Shown one piece after another: positions 52,761 to 61,739 of a stretch of DNA of 64,000 nt (its first letter is position 1; the number at the start of each line of letters is the position of its first letter). The notes under the pieces are model-generated. The model searched no databases. It was not told the DNA's origin and saw only the letters and a program-made list of their open reading frames with translations. This DNA comes from Acidiparvus fluvialis (GTDB lineage: Bacteria > Acidobacteriota > Holophagae > Holophagales > Holophagaceae), in assembly GCA_041263285.1 (NCBI GenBank), contig JBFSVS010000001.1, positions 1-64,000 of the forward strand, in the 5' to 3' direction. The translations under genes and the position numbers were made by a program.

Positions 52761-53915
52761 TTGAGTCATATCTTAATCTTGATTCTATTTTTGGTAACTA
52801 GTGCCTGCAATACTCCATTCAGTTATTCACTCAGGCAAACTCGGGCTGTCGAAAAGAAAAGTGCAATCTCTAATTTGGAATCTAAAACTGAGACGAGTAC
52901 TCAAGATGAAAAAAAAGTTATCCCAAAGGATAAAGAGCAAGATAAAAATCCTCCTCCGGCAATAATTGTTAAAACAAATAAAGTCGAAGCAGTGGTTCAA
53001 GAAGAAATCTTAGTAGCAGTTAATTCACACATCATTACACGAAAATCCTTCCAACAAGCCTTTGAGCAACAGAATGCGTCTCTTTACCGACAATTCTCAG
53101 GTAAGGCTCTAGATGAAAAACTATCCGAAGCTCGCGCTAAGACTCTCCAGGGATTGATTGATGCTTTCCTCTTGGCAGATAAAGCAAATGAAATGGGCCT
53201 TTCTATTCCTGATGACTACGTAGAATCCACCATCGAACAGGTTAAAAAAGAAAATAAAATTGCTTCGGATGAGGAATTTGAAAGAGCCCTGAAAGCCAAT
53301 CTAGGCATTGGATTATCCGAATATCGAAAAAATCAAAAACGTATGATGTTGGAACAGCAAGTACTCGGAAGGGAAGTGTATTCGAAAATAGCCGTGACTG
53401 AGAATGAAGTACGGGCTTATTACGAAAAAAACAAAGATGATTATCGTCTACCCGAAAGATTCCGAATTAGAGAATTAGTTATTCCACGAGGTACTACTAC
53501 TGAAGAAAAATCTAAAAGCGCGGCAATTCTCCTTGAGGTAGAAAAACAAATCGTCGACAAAAAAAGTTTTGAATCATTAGTTCGTACGTACTCTGCATCT
53601 CCTACCAAAGATTTAGGTGGAGATGCCGGCTGGATTAATAAGGGTATGCTTCGTCCCTCCATCGAAGAAGTAGCCCTAGCCCTCAAAGTAGGTGATATTT
53701 CCTCTGTGATTGAAACGGCACGTGACTATTATTTTGTGCAACTCGTCGACCGCGAAACCAGTCCATATCAGCCGTTCGCTGAGGTGAAGGATAAACTGTT
53801 GGTCAAGGTCCAAGAACCTAAAGCTGAATCGGCCATTGAACAATTTATGAATAACCTAAGAACACGAGCAAATATTCGTTACATGATCCCCAGGGAACAA
53901 TTGATAAAAGGCTAG
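52761..53915 (+). CDS. Peptidyl-prolyl isomerase lipoprotein, PpiC/SurA-like
   Basis: This 384-residue predicted lipoprotein has a signal ending in the lipobox VTSAC (Cys16), then a charged, probably disordered linker (about 25-85). A SurA-N-like helical region with LIDAFLLADKANEMGLSIPDD follows, and then a parvulin domain (about 230-330) with RIRELVIPRG, TKDLGGDAGWINKGML and a final YYFVQLVDRE. It probably helps fold outer-membrane proteins. The start is TTG, with AAGGAA five bases upstream. The S4-domain gene follows 35 bp later. Confidence 0.8.
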   Translation: MSHILILILFLVTSACNTPFSYSLRQTRAVEKKSAISNLESKTETSTQDEKKVIPKDKEQDKNPPPAIIVKTNKVEAVVQEEILVAVNSHIITRKSFQQAFEQQNASLYRQFSGKALDEKLSEARAKTLQGLIDAFLLADKANEMGLSIPDDYVESTIEQVKKENKIASDEEFERALKANLGIGLSEYRKNQKRMMLEQQVLGREVYSKIAVTENEVRAYYEKNKDDYRLPERFRIRELVIPRGTTTEEKSKSAAILLEVEKQIVDKKSFESLVRTYSASPTKDLGGDAGWINKGMLRPSIEEVALALKVGDISSVIETARDYYFVQLVDRETSPYQPFAEVKDKLLVKVQEPKAESAIEQFMNNLRTRANIRYMIPREQLIKG

Positions 53916-53950
53916 TCCTTTTCCTTGAAATTTAGTTTAGGATTACTCGT

Positions 53951-54271
53951 ATGCGTCTCGATACCTTTTTGCGTAATACCGCTTTAATTGCTCGAAGAGA
54001 TATCATTCATTACTTGTGCGAGGAAGGTTCGATACGCGTGAACGGCATTCCTCGAAGAGGACTATTTGACTTGTCCGGGGGAGAAATCATTGAGTTCACT
54101 CTGTTCAATGATCAGTATCAAGTCCGCGTTCTAGCTTTTCCTGCTTTTAAAATCAAATCGAAGGATCAATGGTCTTATTTAGAAATCATTGAAAAAAGAA
54201 AAGTGCACAGTGAAATGGAATTCTTTTCAGATCCTTCGTCTGTGCAAACTAAAACACCCAAGTTCCACTAA
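53951..54271 (+). CDS. S4 RNA-binding domain protein (RqcP/Hsp15-like)
   Basis: This 106-residue protein opens with MRLDTFLRNTALIARRD, the S4 RNA-binding pattern, followed by GSIRVNGIPRRG and GEIIEFTL. It resembles RqcP/YlmH-Hsp15-type proteins that bind 50S-peptidyl-tRNA in stalled-chain rescue. A full RqcH is not in the window, so that role is inference. The C-terminal ~40 residues have no recognisable fold. It converges with the uracil-DNA glycosylase gene. Confidence 0.7.
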   Translation: MRLDTFLRNTALIARRDIIHYLCEEGSIRVNGIPRRGLFDLSGGEIIEFTLFNDQYQVRVLAFPAFKIKSKDQWSYLEIIEKRKVHSEMEFFSDPSSVQTKTPKFH

Positions 54272-54280
54272 CGAACGTCT

Positions 54281-55036
54281 TCAGACATTGGCCTCGATTT
54301 TTGTTTTAGCTAATTTAAGATCATCCCAAACGGCTTTTCTTACTTCGGGAGTGTACATTCTTAGTACATAAGCCGGATGGAATGTGGGAATTACTGGGAT
54401 CTCATGAAAAAACCGTAACGTCCCTCTTACTTTTGTGATTCCTTCGGTAATACCCAGCAATTCACGAAGAGGAGTAGCGCCGAGCGTGACGATAACTTTA
54501 GGTTGAATTATTTCAATTTGCTTTTGCAGGTAGCCTAAACAAGAGCGAGCTTCTTCGGGTGTTGGGATGCGATTATCCGGGGGTCGGCATTTAACAATAT
54601 TTGCAATATAGACCTCACTGCGTTTCAAGCCAATTGCTTCAATCATCTTTTCCAGAAGATCGCCTGCACGGCCTACAAAGGGTCTACCATGAAGATCCTC
54701 ATCTCTTCCTGGGCCTTCACCCACAAACATCATATCCGCATGAGGATTACCCTCCCCAAAGACGAATTGATTTCGGGTGGTGCCCAAGATACATCGTTGA
54801 CAACCTCGTATCGCCTCCAATAACCCTGGTAAATCTGATAAGGTTTGAATGATTTCAGTAGGCGGATTTCGAACACTATCCGTCGGCGGCTGATAAGCAA
54901 TGGATGGTGTCGCTGCTACTTTTTTATTTTTTGAGGGACTCATTTGAGGGGGCGTATGAAAATTTTCAGGTCGAATTAAAGAGGTCACCCCAAGGTCTCT
55001 CAAGGCGGCTTTCCAGTCTTCCATGTCCTTAGTCAT
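54281..55036 (-). CDS. Uracil-DNA glycosylase, family 4 type with Fe-S cluster
   Basis: This 251-residue enzyme removes uracil from DNA. The four cluster cysteines are Cys79 and Cys82 (GCQRC), Cys150 (VKCRPPDNR) and Cys166, in the pattern of the family 4 enzymes. The active-site motifs GEGPGRDED (107-114), GRPFVGRAG and the C-terminal HPAYVLR are present. The N-terminal ~65 residues are a variable, probably disordered tail. A start at 55024 is an alternative to 55036. It is divergent from the sigma-factor gene (77 bp gap). Confidence 0.85.
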   Translation of the reverse strand: MTKDMEDWKAALRDLGVTSLIRPENFHTPPQMSPSKNKKVAATPSIAYQPPTDSVRNPPTEIIQTLSDLPGLLEAIRGCQRCILGTTRNQFVFGEGNPHADMMFVGEGPGRDEDLHGRPFVGRAGDLLEKMIEAIGLKRSEVYIANIVKCRPPDNRIPTPEEARSCLGYLQKQIEIIQPKVIVTLGATPLRELLGITEGITKVRGTLRFFHEIPVIPTFHPAYVLRMYTPEVRKAVWDDLKLAKTKIEANV

Positions 55037-55113
55037 ATAGGCTAGTTTAGGGAACTTTCATCCATTTCATGACATACAAGTCATAATAGGCATATCCTCA
55101 GGAAAATCTCCCC

Positions 55114-55617
55114 ATGAACGACTTTAGTCCTTTTGGAACAAGCGAGGCCTTTTATGCTGCTTTTTCCGAATATTATCCCAAATTAGTGAGTTATGCCCGC
55201 CGGTTTGGGGCCATCTATCCTGAAGATATCACTCAAGAATCCTTTGTTATCCTTATGCAAAGAGAAGATAAAATCGACCATCCGGTTGCTTTTTTATATG
55301 GAACCGTTCGTACGCTTGCATTGACGGAGCGTCGGCCGCTTAAAAATCAAAATATTTCTCTCGAATTTATAGTCGATCACGGCAAAGAAGGCGATGCATA
55401 CGATGCACTTCTTTCCCATGAAATCCGGAAAGAAATCCAAAAGCTTCCCGTTACTTTTCGTGAAGCTATTTGGCTTTTTGTCGTTGACGGACTGTCCGTT
55501 CGAGAAATTTCTCACGTTTTAGAAATTCCTGAAGCCACCGTAAAGACTCGCATTCACCGAGCCAAAGCCCAACTGAGAGATCAACTTAATCCCGGAGGTC
55601 ACCATGCTATGGTTTAG
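55114..55617 (+). CDS. ECF-type sigma-70 family RNA polymerase sigma factor
   Basis: This 167-residue protein has sigma region 2 (about 13-70, with FSEYYPKLVSYARRFG and PEDITQESFVILMQ). Region 4 lies at about 100-155, with LPVTFREAIWLFVVDGLSVREI (in parts) and IPEATVKTRIHRAKAQLRDQL. The region 3 is missing, as in extracytoplasmic-function sigma factors. The next gene overlaps it by 14 bp and encodes a single-pass membrane protein, suggesting a sigma/anti-sigma pair. The inducing signal is unknown. Confidence 0.87.
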   Translation: MNDFSPFGTSEAFYAAFSEYYPKLVSYARRFGAIYPEDITQESFVILMQREDKIDHPVAFLYGTVRTLALTERRPLKNQNISLEFIVDHGKEGDAYDALLSHEIRKEIQKLPVTFREAIWLFVVDGLSVREISHVLEIPEATVKTRIHRAKAQLRDQLNPGGHHAMV

Positions 55618-56098
55618 CTCTCGATTCCCCAAAGTACCTAAGATAGAGCCGCTCGAGGATACTCAATTACGATCCGACTTTGGAGAAATGCTCGGCCTAA
55701 AAGTGTTATCAGAGCCCACTTCGATAGCAGAATCTCATCGTCTCCAAGAACTGGCTCAAAGCCTTTATCGTGAGGCCCTCCGACGCCGTCGCACTCTTCG
55801 CCAGCGATCCCGTTTGAGTTGGATGCTTGCGGCTGCTGCCCTCCCGATTATTTTTGCTTTAGGGTCTTGGGGTATCACCCAGCATCATAAAGCTAAAGCC
55901 TTGGCTCAACAAATTGAGCAGAATCGAATAGAACAAAAACGCCTGGTGGATGCCAACCAAAATCTTCAAAGAGTTATCCAGGATGCTCAACTTCAGTTGG
56001 CCAAAGATCGCCAAAAATATTTAGTGATTCCTCTGCCCAATCGTGAGAATTCAGTCAATCAGATGAATACCGTTAAGGTTAGGAATAAAACCAACTAA
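55604..56098 (+). CDS. Single-pass membrane protein with coiled coil, possible anti-sigma factor
   Basis: This 164-residue protein has a charged N-terminal cytoplasmic segment (1-70), a membrane helix (71-91, LSWMLAAAALPIIFALGSWGI in part) and then a Gln/Glu-rich coiled coil (about 95-140). It lacks the Cys/His zinc motif of common anti-sigma domains (there is no Cys). GGAGG lies just before its ATG, inside the sigma gene. The position makes an anti-sigma role likely but it is inference. Its end overlaps the convergent helicase-partner gene by four bases. Confidence 0.6.
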   Translation: MLWFSSRFPKVPKIEPLEDTQLRSDFGEMLGLKVLSEPTSIAESHRLQELAQSLYREALRRRRTLRQRSRLSWMLAAAALPIIFALGSWGITQHHKAKALAQQIEQNRIEQKRLVDANQNLQRVIQDAQLQLAKDRQKYLVIPLPNRENSVNQMNTVKVRNKTN

Positions 56099-58020
56099 CC
56101 CACTTGGGGATTATCGCGGTTCCAACCTTTTTCATTAAGCAGACGCACGCCGTGAATGCGCTTGAGTCTGAAAACCATATCCTCTTGGTGTAAATGACAA
56201 AAAGCCACTAATGTATCCTCTTCGATGGCTTTAGGACTGAGGCGTCGAAGTTGTGTTCGGTGGGCTGCGGGAGGCAGATATGTGACTTCGACGGCTAAAT
56301 TATGCATGGTTGCGTAGTCAAGAATTCCTCTCGTTTCTTCGACGGGCTGCTGATCTCCTGATAAATGGAGCATGGGAATGCGACGCTGAATCTGCTGAAA
56401 CAGGGAAGGGTTTTCATCATGAATCTGCTGAAGAGACTGGCGAATCATTTGTCGGATCGGATCCAAATGGTGGTTGAGCCCCTTTTCGTCAATAAAGGCT
56501 AGGCCCGCTAGCGACCAAAGATAAAGATCTTCTTGCGCATCAATGCTTAGAGGGAGAAATCGAGAGGGTTTGGGAAGGTACCCGGCCTCTTTGAGGAATG
56601 TATTAATGTTGCCTTGCCCATGAACTTCAATGAGAGTGGGGCTAATTTGTCTCAACCCTAGAGCGATAAATTCAGGACGTACCATAATCTCATTGGCCAG
56701 CTCGGGTGTCTTTGTTTCAATGAGGCGAGCATTTTGTTTGATGACCACTTCACCAATTCGACGATCAAGATCAGTCAGTAAATCGGATACCGTTGATGGA
56801 AGTGATGAACCCAGCGTATCTTTTATTTCACCGATCGTGACTCCTAAATCAACAGCTTTGATTATTGAATCGTGAGAAAGTTTAAAGTTAGCCAACGTAT
56901 CGACGGATTCTAGAGATGAAATTTCGGCGAGACGAAGGAGGCGATGTGGATTTTGTAGAAGGGGTGTGAGAATTTCTAAATTTGGTTGAATAACAAGAGC
57001 TTGAGTAGATTCAAACAGAGTCCAATGGGCCCGAGTTGAGGAGGGATTTCTACGAATGTATTCCTCAGTTAGGGCTAGGCCATGCACCGAAAGAGCAATA
57101 AAATGACCCTTTGAATCCATATCCAATAAACCCATGCGATAGAGGAAAGGAATGAATCGTTCTTTAATTTTCTGGGCATCAAATTGACGAAGCGTTCCTA
57201 AGAAATGTAGAAATGTATCCACTTTTAAAATTTGATTGGGTCGATCGAGAAGATGTTGCAAAAAGAAGATACGATGTTCGGACATCGGCATTTGCCATGC
57301 ATCTAAGTCATGTTCGACAAGATATGAAAATGTTCGCTCAGCAATCCACCTAGGCGGATGAGCTAAAACGGCAGGAATTAATGTCTCGACTCGCCCTTCT
57401 CGTTGCCACAATAAGCCGAGTCGGTGGAGTAGAGTAAATAGTAAAGAAGCATCTTCTTCTCCTGCAGGCGTGGCAGAGAAAAGAGTATTATTTCGGGTAA
57501 TGTGATCTAATTCTTTCTTGGCAGGCAATCCCGCTTTAAGAACACGAACCCCATGAACACACCGGAGAAGAATAACAACTAGTGCCAGAGAAAATCTGAA
57601 AGAACCACTGGGGTTAAGCTGAGTACCCTCTGGCGCTTGAAGTGACAATGCTGAATCATCAAAGTCATCAAGTGCGGCTCGGATACGCTCCGGTAGAATC
57701 CACATATCTCGTTGTTGTGCAGTAGCCGGAAGAATTAGGCCTAGTGAAAACAGAGAGGGAACCATGAAAGTCGGGGGCTGTTTTCCCTCGGTTAGATGCT
57801 TTAAGGCAATTAACTCAGACTCTTGAAGTGAGGCCAAAACACCCGATAAATGATGATGATCCTCGAGGTGATAAATCATGCTTTTGATTAAAGATTTTAA
57901 TCCATCGGGTCGATCTTTCCATCGGATGGGGATGGTTATATGTCGTCGTTCGCAGATCAATTCCAACTCTCCTTCCGTGCAATTGGAGAGGAGTTGAAAA
58001 TGATTTAAGGCTTCACTCAT
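56095..58020 (-). CDS. XPB-partner protein with helicase-associated (Helicase_C_3-like) domain
   Basis: This 641-residue protein has no Walker A or DEAD motif and so is not a helicase itself. The central part, around VIQPNLEILTPLLQNPHRLL (residues ~330-360) and LSHDSIIKAVDLGVTIGEIKDTL, resembles the domain that sits with XPB helicases in many bacteria (annotated as Helicase_C_3 or XPB/Ssl2 N-terminal-like). The C-terminal part reads TMHNLAVEVTYLPPAAHRTQLRRLSPKAIEE (in parts), a WYL-like regulatory strand pattern. The likely partner xpb is 3.9 kb downstream on the other strand. Exact activity unknown. Confidence 0.7.
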   Translation of the reverse strand: MSEALNHFQLLSNCTEGELELICERRHITIPIRWKDRPDGLKSLIKSMIYHLEDHHHLSGVLASLQESELIALKHLTEGKQPPTFMVPSLFSLGLILPATAQQRDMWILPERIRAALDDFDDSALSLQAPEGTQLNPSGSFRFSLALVVILLRCVHGVRVLKAGLPAKKELDHITRNNTLFSATPAGEEDASLLFTLLHRLGLLWQREGRVETLIPAVLAHPPRWIAERTFSYLVEHDLDAWQMPMSEHRIFFLQHLLDRPNQILKVDTFLHFLGTLRQFDAQKIKERFIPFLYRMGLLDMDSKGHFIALSVHGLALTEEYIRRNPSSTRAHWTLFESTQALVIQPNLEILTPLLQNPHRLLRLAEISSLESVDTLANFKLSHDSIIKAVDLGVTIGEIKDTLGSSLPSTVSDLLTDLDRRIGEVVIKQNARLIETKTPELANEIMVRPEFIALGLRQISPTLIEVHGQGNINTFLKEAGYLPKPSRFLPLSIDAQEDLYLWSLAGLAFIDEKGLNHHLDPIRQMIRQSLQQIHDENPSLFQQIQRRIPMLHLSGDQQPVEETRGILDYATMHNLAVEVTYLPPAAHRTQLRRLSPKAIEEDTLVAFCHLHQEDMVFRLKRIHGVRLLNEKGWNRDNPQVG

Positions 58021-58112
58021 GGAAGTAATACCTAAAGAATCACCCTATAGTGTCTCATTGTGATATGTAAAAACATACTAAAAATTAGTTATGCGGCACA
58101 CTTTGCCAGCAT

Positions 58113-58144
58113 AAAAACAGAGAGTATAAGAACCCTCTGTTTTT
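58113..58144 (-). terminator. Terminator after the lipoprotein gene
   Basis: AAAAACAGAG and CTCTGTTTTT form a perfect 10-bp stem around a 12-base loop, with T-runs on both strands. It lies 19 bp after the stop of the minus-strand lipoprotein gene and before the XPB-partner gene. Confidence 0.75.
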
Positions 58145-58162
58145 AGTCTCGATTGATGGAGC

Positions 58163-58999
58163 CTAATTGAGCGTTAATGTTCCAGCCGTAATCGTAATAT
58201 TCGATGGATTAGAAATGCCTTGAACATTAATTTGAGCCCGGATGGGAGTCAAATTAATGGTGCCCGCAGTGCCCGAGTTATTTGCGAGCAGAGCGATTCT
58301 TGCTAAGACGGCCGATGAACCATTTACGGGAATACCCGAAGCTCCTTTTTGTGCTATTACTGCGGTGAGAGTGGCATTACTAGACGCTTGATTGGAATAA
58401 AAAATAGGAGTAGACGCTCCTATATTGAATACCGTTCCATTTTGGACGAACATATTATCTGAACTATTTACCTTGCTCCAACCTGCTTTTGTGGGATCTG
58501 TGGTCATGGTGAATGCAATCCCAGAAAGAAGCTGAGAATCTGTGGTGACAAGATCAAGAACTAGAAGGCTGCTAGTACTCAGCGATGAATTTTTTATCCA
58601 ACGATATGTGCCGCTAGTAGGATCCACATAACTAAGAGTTTTAGTTGTACTAATGACCGTGATAGTGGCGGTCGCTATTGCCGTAAGACCAACACTGTTA
58701 GTGACAGTGAGCGTATAGGTAGTGGTGGTCGTCGGTGAAACGGGGATTGCGGTACCAGACGTGGCTGGAATATTGCCCGGGGTGATCACACCGGTTCCAT
58801 TACTAAAAACAGGAGTTAGAGTGGTGGAATCTCCCGGGGAGATTGAGGCTGCACCTGCCGTTAGTGATGTGGCTATGGGTGCAGGCGGTGCCGGTGGTTG
58901 TGAAGATCCACCACCCCCCCCACCCCCTCCGCAAGCGATCATGAGAGTAGTTAAAATTCCTAAAATTCCAAAACAAAAACGATGATGCAACTGTTTCAT
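58163..58999 (-). CDS. Surface lipoprotein with Ig-like and cohesin-like domain
   Basis: This 278-residue lipoprotein has the signal MKQLHHRFCFGILGILTTLM with lipid-anchored Cys23. A run of eight glycines and a Pro-rich linker (24-45) follow. Next is an Ig-like strand region ending TTTTTYTLTVTN (about 90-120). The C-terminal half (about 140-278) looks like a cohesin: long beta strands, a DPTKAGW turn, LTAVIAQKGASG, a STAVLARIALLAN-type strand (actual SSAVLARIALLANN) and a closing TITAG strand. The cohesin reading is my inference from pattern. GAGG lies before the ATG; an upstream start at 59101 is unlikely. It begins 13 bp after the dockerin-bearing gene, so the two are one operon. Confidence 0.6.
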   Translation of the reverse strand: MKQLHHRFCFGILGILTTLMIACGGGGGGGGSSQPPAPPAPIATSLTAGAASISPGDSTTLTPVFSNGTGVITPGNIPATSGTAIPVSPTTTTTYTLTVTNSVGLTAIATATITVISTTKTLSYVDPTSGTYRWIKNSSLSTSSLLVLDLVTTDSQLLSGIAFTMTTDPTKAGWSKVNSSDNMFVQNGTVFNIGASTPIFYSNQASSNATLTAVIAQKGASGIPVNGSSAVLARIALLANNSGTAGTINLTPIRAQINVQGISNPSNITITAGTLTLN

Positions 59000-59012
59000 A
59001 ATGTCCTCAGTA

Positions 59013-61739
59013 TCATTCAGAAGCAGTGTAAGTAGGATTATTGATTTCCCACACACCTCTTCCATAAGTAGCAATTCGGATGAAAGACTTATCCGGGGCA
59101 ATATAAATATCTCGGACGGCCACTAAGGGTAGACCAGCGCCATAGCGAACCCAAGTATTTCCGGAGTCTTCAGAGTAATAAATTCCAAAATCCGTTCCAC
59201 AGAATAATTTCGTGCCGTCTCCAGGAATATTCTTGATTACATGAACGGGCACTCCAAAGGGAAGTCCACTCGAGGCACCGCCGATAGCAGACCATGTAGT
59301 ACCCCCGTTGGTAGATTTATATAATTTTGACTGAAGCCCCGTAGCGCCTAGATTACGTGTAACGGATCCGATATACATGATTTGCTCATTCGTAGTGTCA
59401 ATCCATACCCATGAGTTATTTAAGGCCGCATTGGCTGTTCCACCTAATTGAGTCCAGGTGGCGACATTATTTACCGCCCCATCAAGAACCCCAATCGTAG
59501 CGGTAATATCTGAATCTCCAACGTTTCCATCACCATTGACATCAGCCCATTTATTAGCCGTTGCGGTCGATGATCCATGATGTTTCGCCACGACAAGTAA
59601 ATCTAGCGCATCGACAACGGCGTCATTGTTTAATTCAGGAATCCGAGCTTTATAAAAAGTACCATTACCCCCTACGATGACATGCAGAGCCTGATTAGCC
59701 TCTGAGGTATGAAAGTTACGGATTGCACTATTCGTGGGATACCCTGTCATAGGTAATGCAGTCCAACTCGAACCAAAATTTCCACTTTTATAAAGTACAT
59801 AATTGGTTTGGGTGTATACGGAATCAGGGGCAATAGAATTGCCTAAATGCATTTTGGGGTAAAAAGGTGATGTTGAGTTTGATCCCGATCCTACGATTCC
59901 TGTACTTGACGACGAGAAAGCTGACGTTCCTCCATTTGTACTCTTGTATATGCGCGTGTAATAAAGCGACCCGAGCATGAGGTTTCCATTTTCCGGATGG
60001 ATCAGCGAGGAAAAACCATCTCCACCGATCGTATCTTCGAATATCCCACTATTTTGTAGAGGCCCCGTGCTGCCAAGTAACCCGGTATTAGCCACCGCTT
60101 GCCTCACACGGGTTCCGTTATCTTGAAGGCCAATGACCACTCGGTACTTGGAATCCAAGGGAGTAGTAGCATTGGTCGATCCTAAGTTATAGATGAGATG
60201 AGTAGCGAGACCAAAATTCCGACGATGGTCGACAAAAGTAATGTCGGCGGGAACACTCGTCGTTCCTGTTGCAGAGGGGACAACTGCACGAAAAGGATCA
60301 CGTAAAATTGCAAACCCTCCATCAGTTCCAATCAGTAAGATCTGTCCATTCGATGACCACGCCGCCGTATGGTGGTCGGCATGCATATAGACTTTACCTC
60401 CCCCGTACCAGTGGGTCATCTGCTGCCAGGTCAATCCGCCATCTTGGCTTCGATAGAGGGCTAAATTAGCAGCCACAAATATATTGTTTCCATTATTAGG
60501 ATCAATAGTAAGGAGTTGGTTATACCAATCCTGACCTCCGTCAGACGATCCCCCGCTGGCATAGAAAAGACCCGTAGCGCCTGAACCGGTTTGGGCTTGA
60601 TAGGTAAAACTTGATCCTCCGTTGGTACTGACGAGTAGCCCTTTTGATATCCCACTTCCTGTCTCAAAAATTCCAACTACTTTTGAGGCTACCGCCGCTA
60701 ACGTAATTCGAAGTATTGAACCTGTAACACCCTGGATCGAAGATGAAGCCCAAGTTGAGCCCCCATTGGTTGAGTAAAAAATAGTGCCCGCCGAACCCTT
60801 AACGCTACAGACTAAATTACTTTCATTGAGTTTTTTTATAGTCCATACTTGTCCCGTAATACCCTCTGTAACTCCAACTGACACAAATGTTAGAGTTGAG
60901 GAAGTATTGGATGAACTTACCTTAAGACCATCATTGGTTGCCCAAAAAATACGACCATCGTTCATCACAAGAATGTCATAACTTCGAGTTGCTGATCCCA
61001 AACCTGTCGCAGCAAACCAAGTTGCACCGCCATCGATTGATTTATAAAATCCTCGTCCCTCACCATCGACATGGTCTCCTAGCCCCAAGTAAAGAGTGTT
61101 CCCATTATTGGGATCAATAGCCAAAGCTCCAACAGCTTGATTGCCATCAGAACTAGTGGCGGGAAGGCTATCCGTGATGGATACCCAGGACCAACCTGTC
61201 GCGCCCGCAGCGGGGTCTGCATTTGTGCATTTGAAAACTCCCCCTCCCGAGAAGGCCACATAGAGGGTCGGAGTCGTAGGCCAATTTGGGTGAGGTGCAA
61301 TACGAGTCACTCGCCCAGTGTCATGATCAGGCCAAGTGGAATCAATCAGATTACCGAAAGGCCCGATGTTGGTCCACGTCCCTCCACCCAAAGATCCGAT
61401 AGCACCCCCTAAAAGTGGATACGTTAAGGTAGCGGATGATCCTGAAAAAACAGGTACGGGAACTTTAGATCGATATTTGCTGACTTCTTTTTCAGCAATT
61501 TTGTTCACAGCGTCGAGATACTCTAAAGACGAATTGCCAAACCATTCTAGAGCCCATTTTTGTCTCTCTTCTGCCAAATCATGGCCTTTTAATACATTGG
61601 GACCCACTCGAGCGGGCAAATTCCTTCGCCTCTCCCCTAAACTCCCCAGTTCTTTATTCTGGCTACTATCTTGCGCCGATAGGCCTTGACCAATAAGCAC
61701 CATCATTATCAGAGTAAAAAGCTGCTTCATAAAACTCAT
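59013..61739 (-). CDS. Secreted Asp-box (BNR) repeat protein with internal dockerin-like domain
   Basis: This 908-residue secreted protein has a signal peptide (about 1-22, ending LSAQ). It then carries about eight Asp-box repeats of the form S-x-D/N-x-G-x-T/S-W, such as SIDGGATWF, STNGGSTWA, SQDGGLTWQ, STNGGTTWS and SEDSGNTWV, the pattern of sortilin/sialidase-like beta-propellers. At about residues 700-750 lie two Ca-binding loops, LNNDAVVDALDLL and ADVNGDGNVGDSDI, which make a type I dockerin. The dockerin is placed between propeller repeats, not at the C-terminus. The start at 61739 has GGGAG eight bases upstream. It leads the lipoprotein operon. Confidence 0.8.
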   Translation of the reverse strand: MSFMKQLFTLIMMVLIGQGLSAQDSSQNKELGSLGERRRNLPARVGPNVLKGHDLAEERQKWALEWFGNSSLEYLDAVNKIAEKEVSKYRSKVPVPVFSGSSATLTYPLLGGAIGSLGGGTWTNIGPFGNLIDSTWPDHDTGRVTRIAPHPNWPTTPTLYVAFSGGGVFKCTNADPAAGATGWSWVSITDSLPATSSDGNQAVGALAIDPNNGNTLYLGLGDHVDGEGRGFYKSIDGGATWFAATGLGSATRSYDILVMNDGRIFWATNDGLKVSSSNTSSTLTFVSVGVTEGITGQVWTIKKLNESNLVCSVKGSAGTIFYSTNGGSTWASSSIQGVTGSILRITLAAVASKVVGIFETGSGISKGLLVSTNGGSSFTYQAQTGSGATGLFYASGGSSDGGQDWYNQLLTIDPNNGNNIFVAANLALYRSQDGGLTWQQMTHWYGGGKVYMHADHHTAAWSSNGQILLIGTDGGFAILRDPFRAVVPSATGTTSVPADITFVDHRRNFGLATHLIYNLGSTNATTPLDSKYRVVIGLQDNGTRVRQAVANTGLLGSTGPLQNSGIFEDTIGGDGFSSLIHPENGNLMLGSLYYTRIYKSTNGGTSAFSSSSTGIVGSGSNSTSPFYPKMHLGNSIAPDSVYTQTNYVLYKSGNFGSSWTALPMTGYPTNSAIRNFHTSEANQALHVIVGGNGTFYKARIPELNNDAVVDALDLLVVAKHHGSSTATANKWADVNGDGNVGDSDITATIGVLDGAVNNVATWTQLGGTANAALNNSWVWIDTTNEQIMYIGSVTRNLGATGLQSKLYKSTNGGTTWSAIGGASSGLPFGVPVHVIKNIPGDGTKLFCGTDFGIYYSEDSGNTWVRYGAGLPLVAVRDIYIAPDKSFIRIATYGRGVWEINNPTYTASE

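Noticed and set aside
58861..58935. Short repeats that might be a CRISPR or tandem repeat array
   Set aside because: They are homopolymer runs encoding Gly/Pro in a lipoprotein linker; no regular repeat-spacer pattern exists anywhere in the window.
61137..61689. Plus-strand frames opposite the Asp-box protein
   Set aside because: Pro/Arg/Ser-rich shadows of the repeat-containing minus-strand gene.
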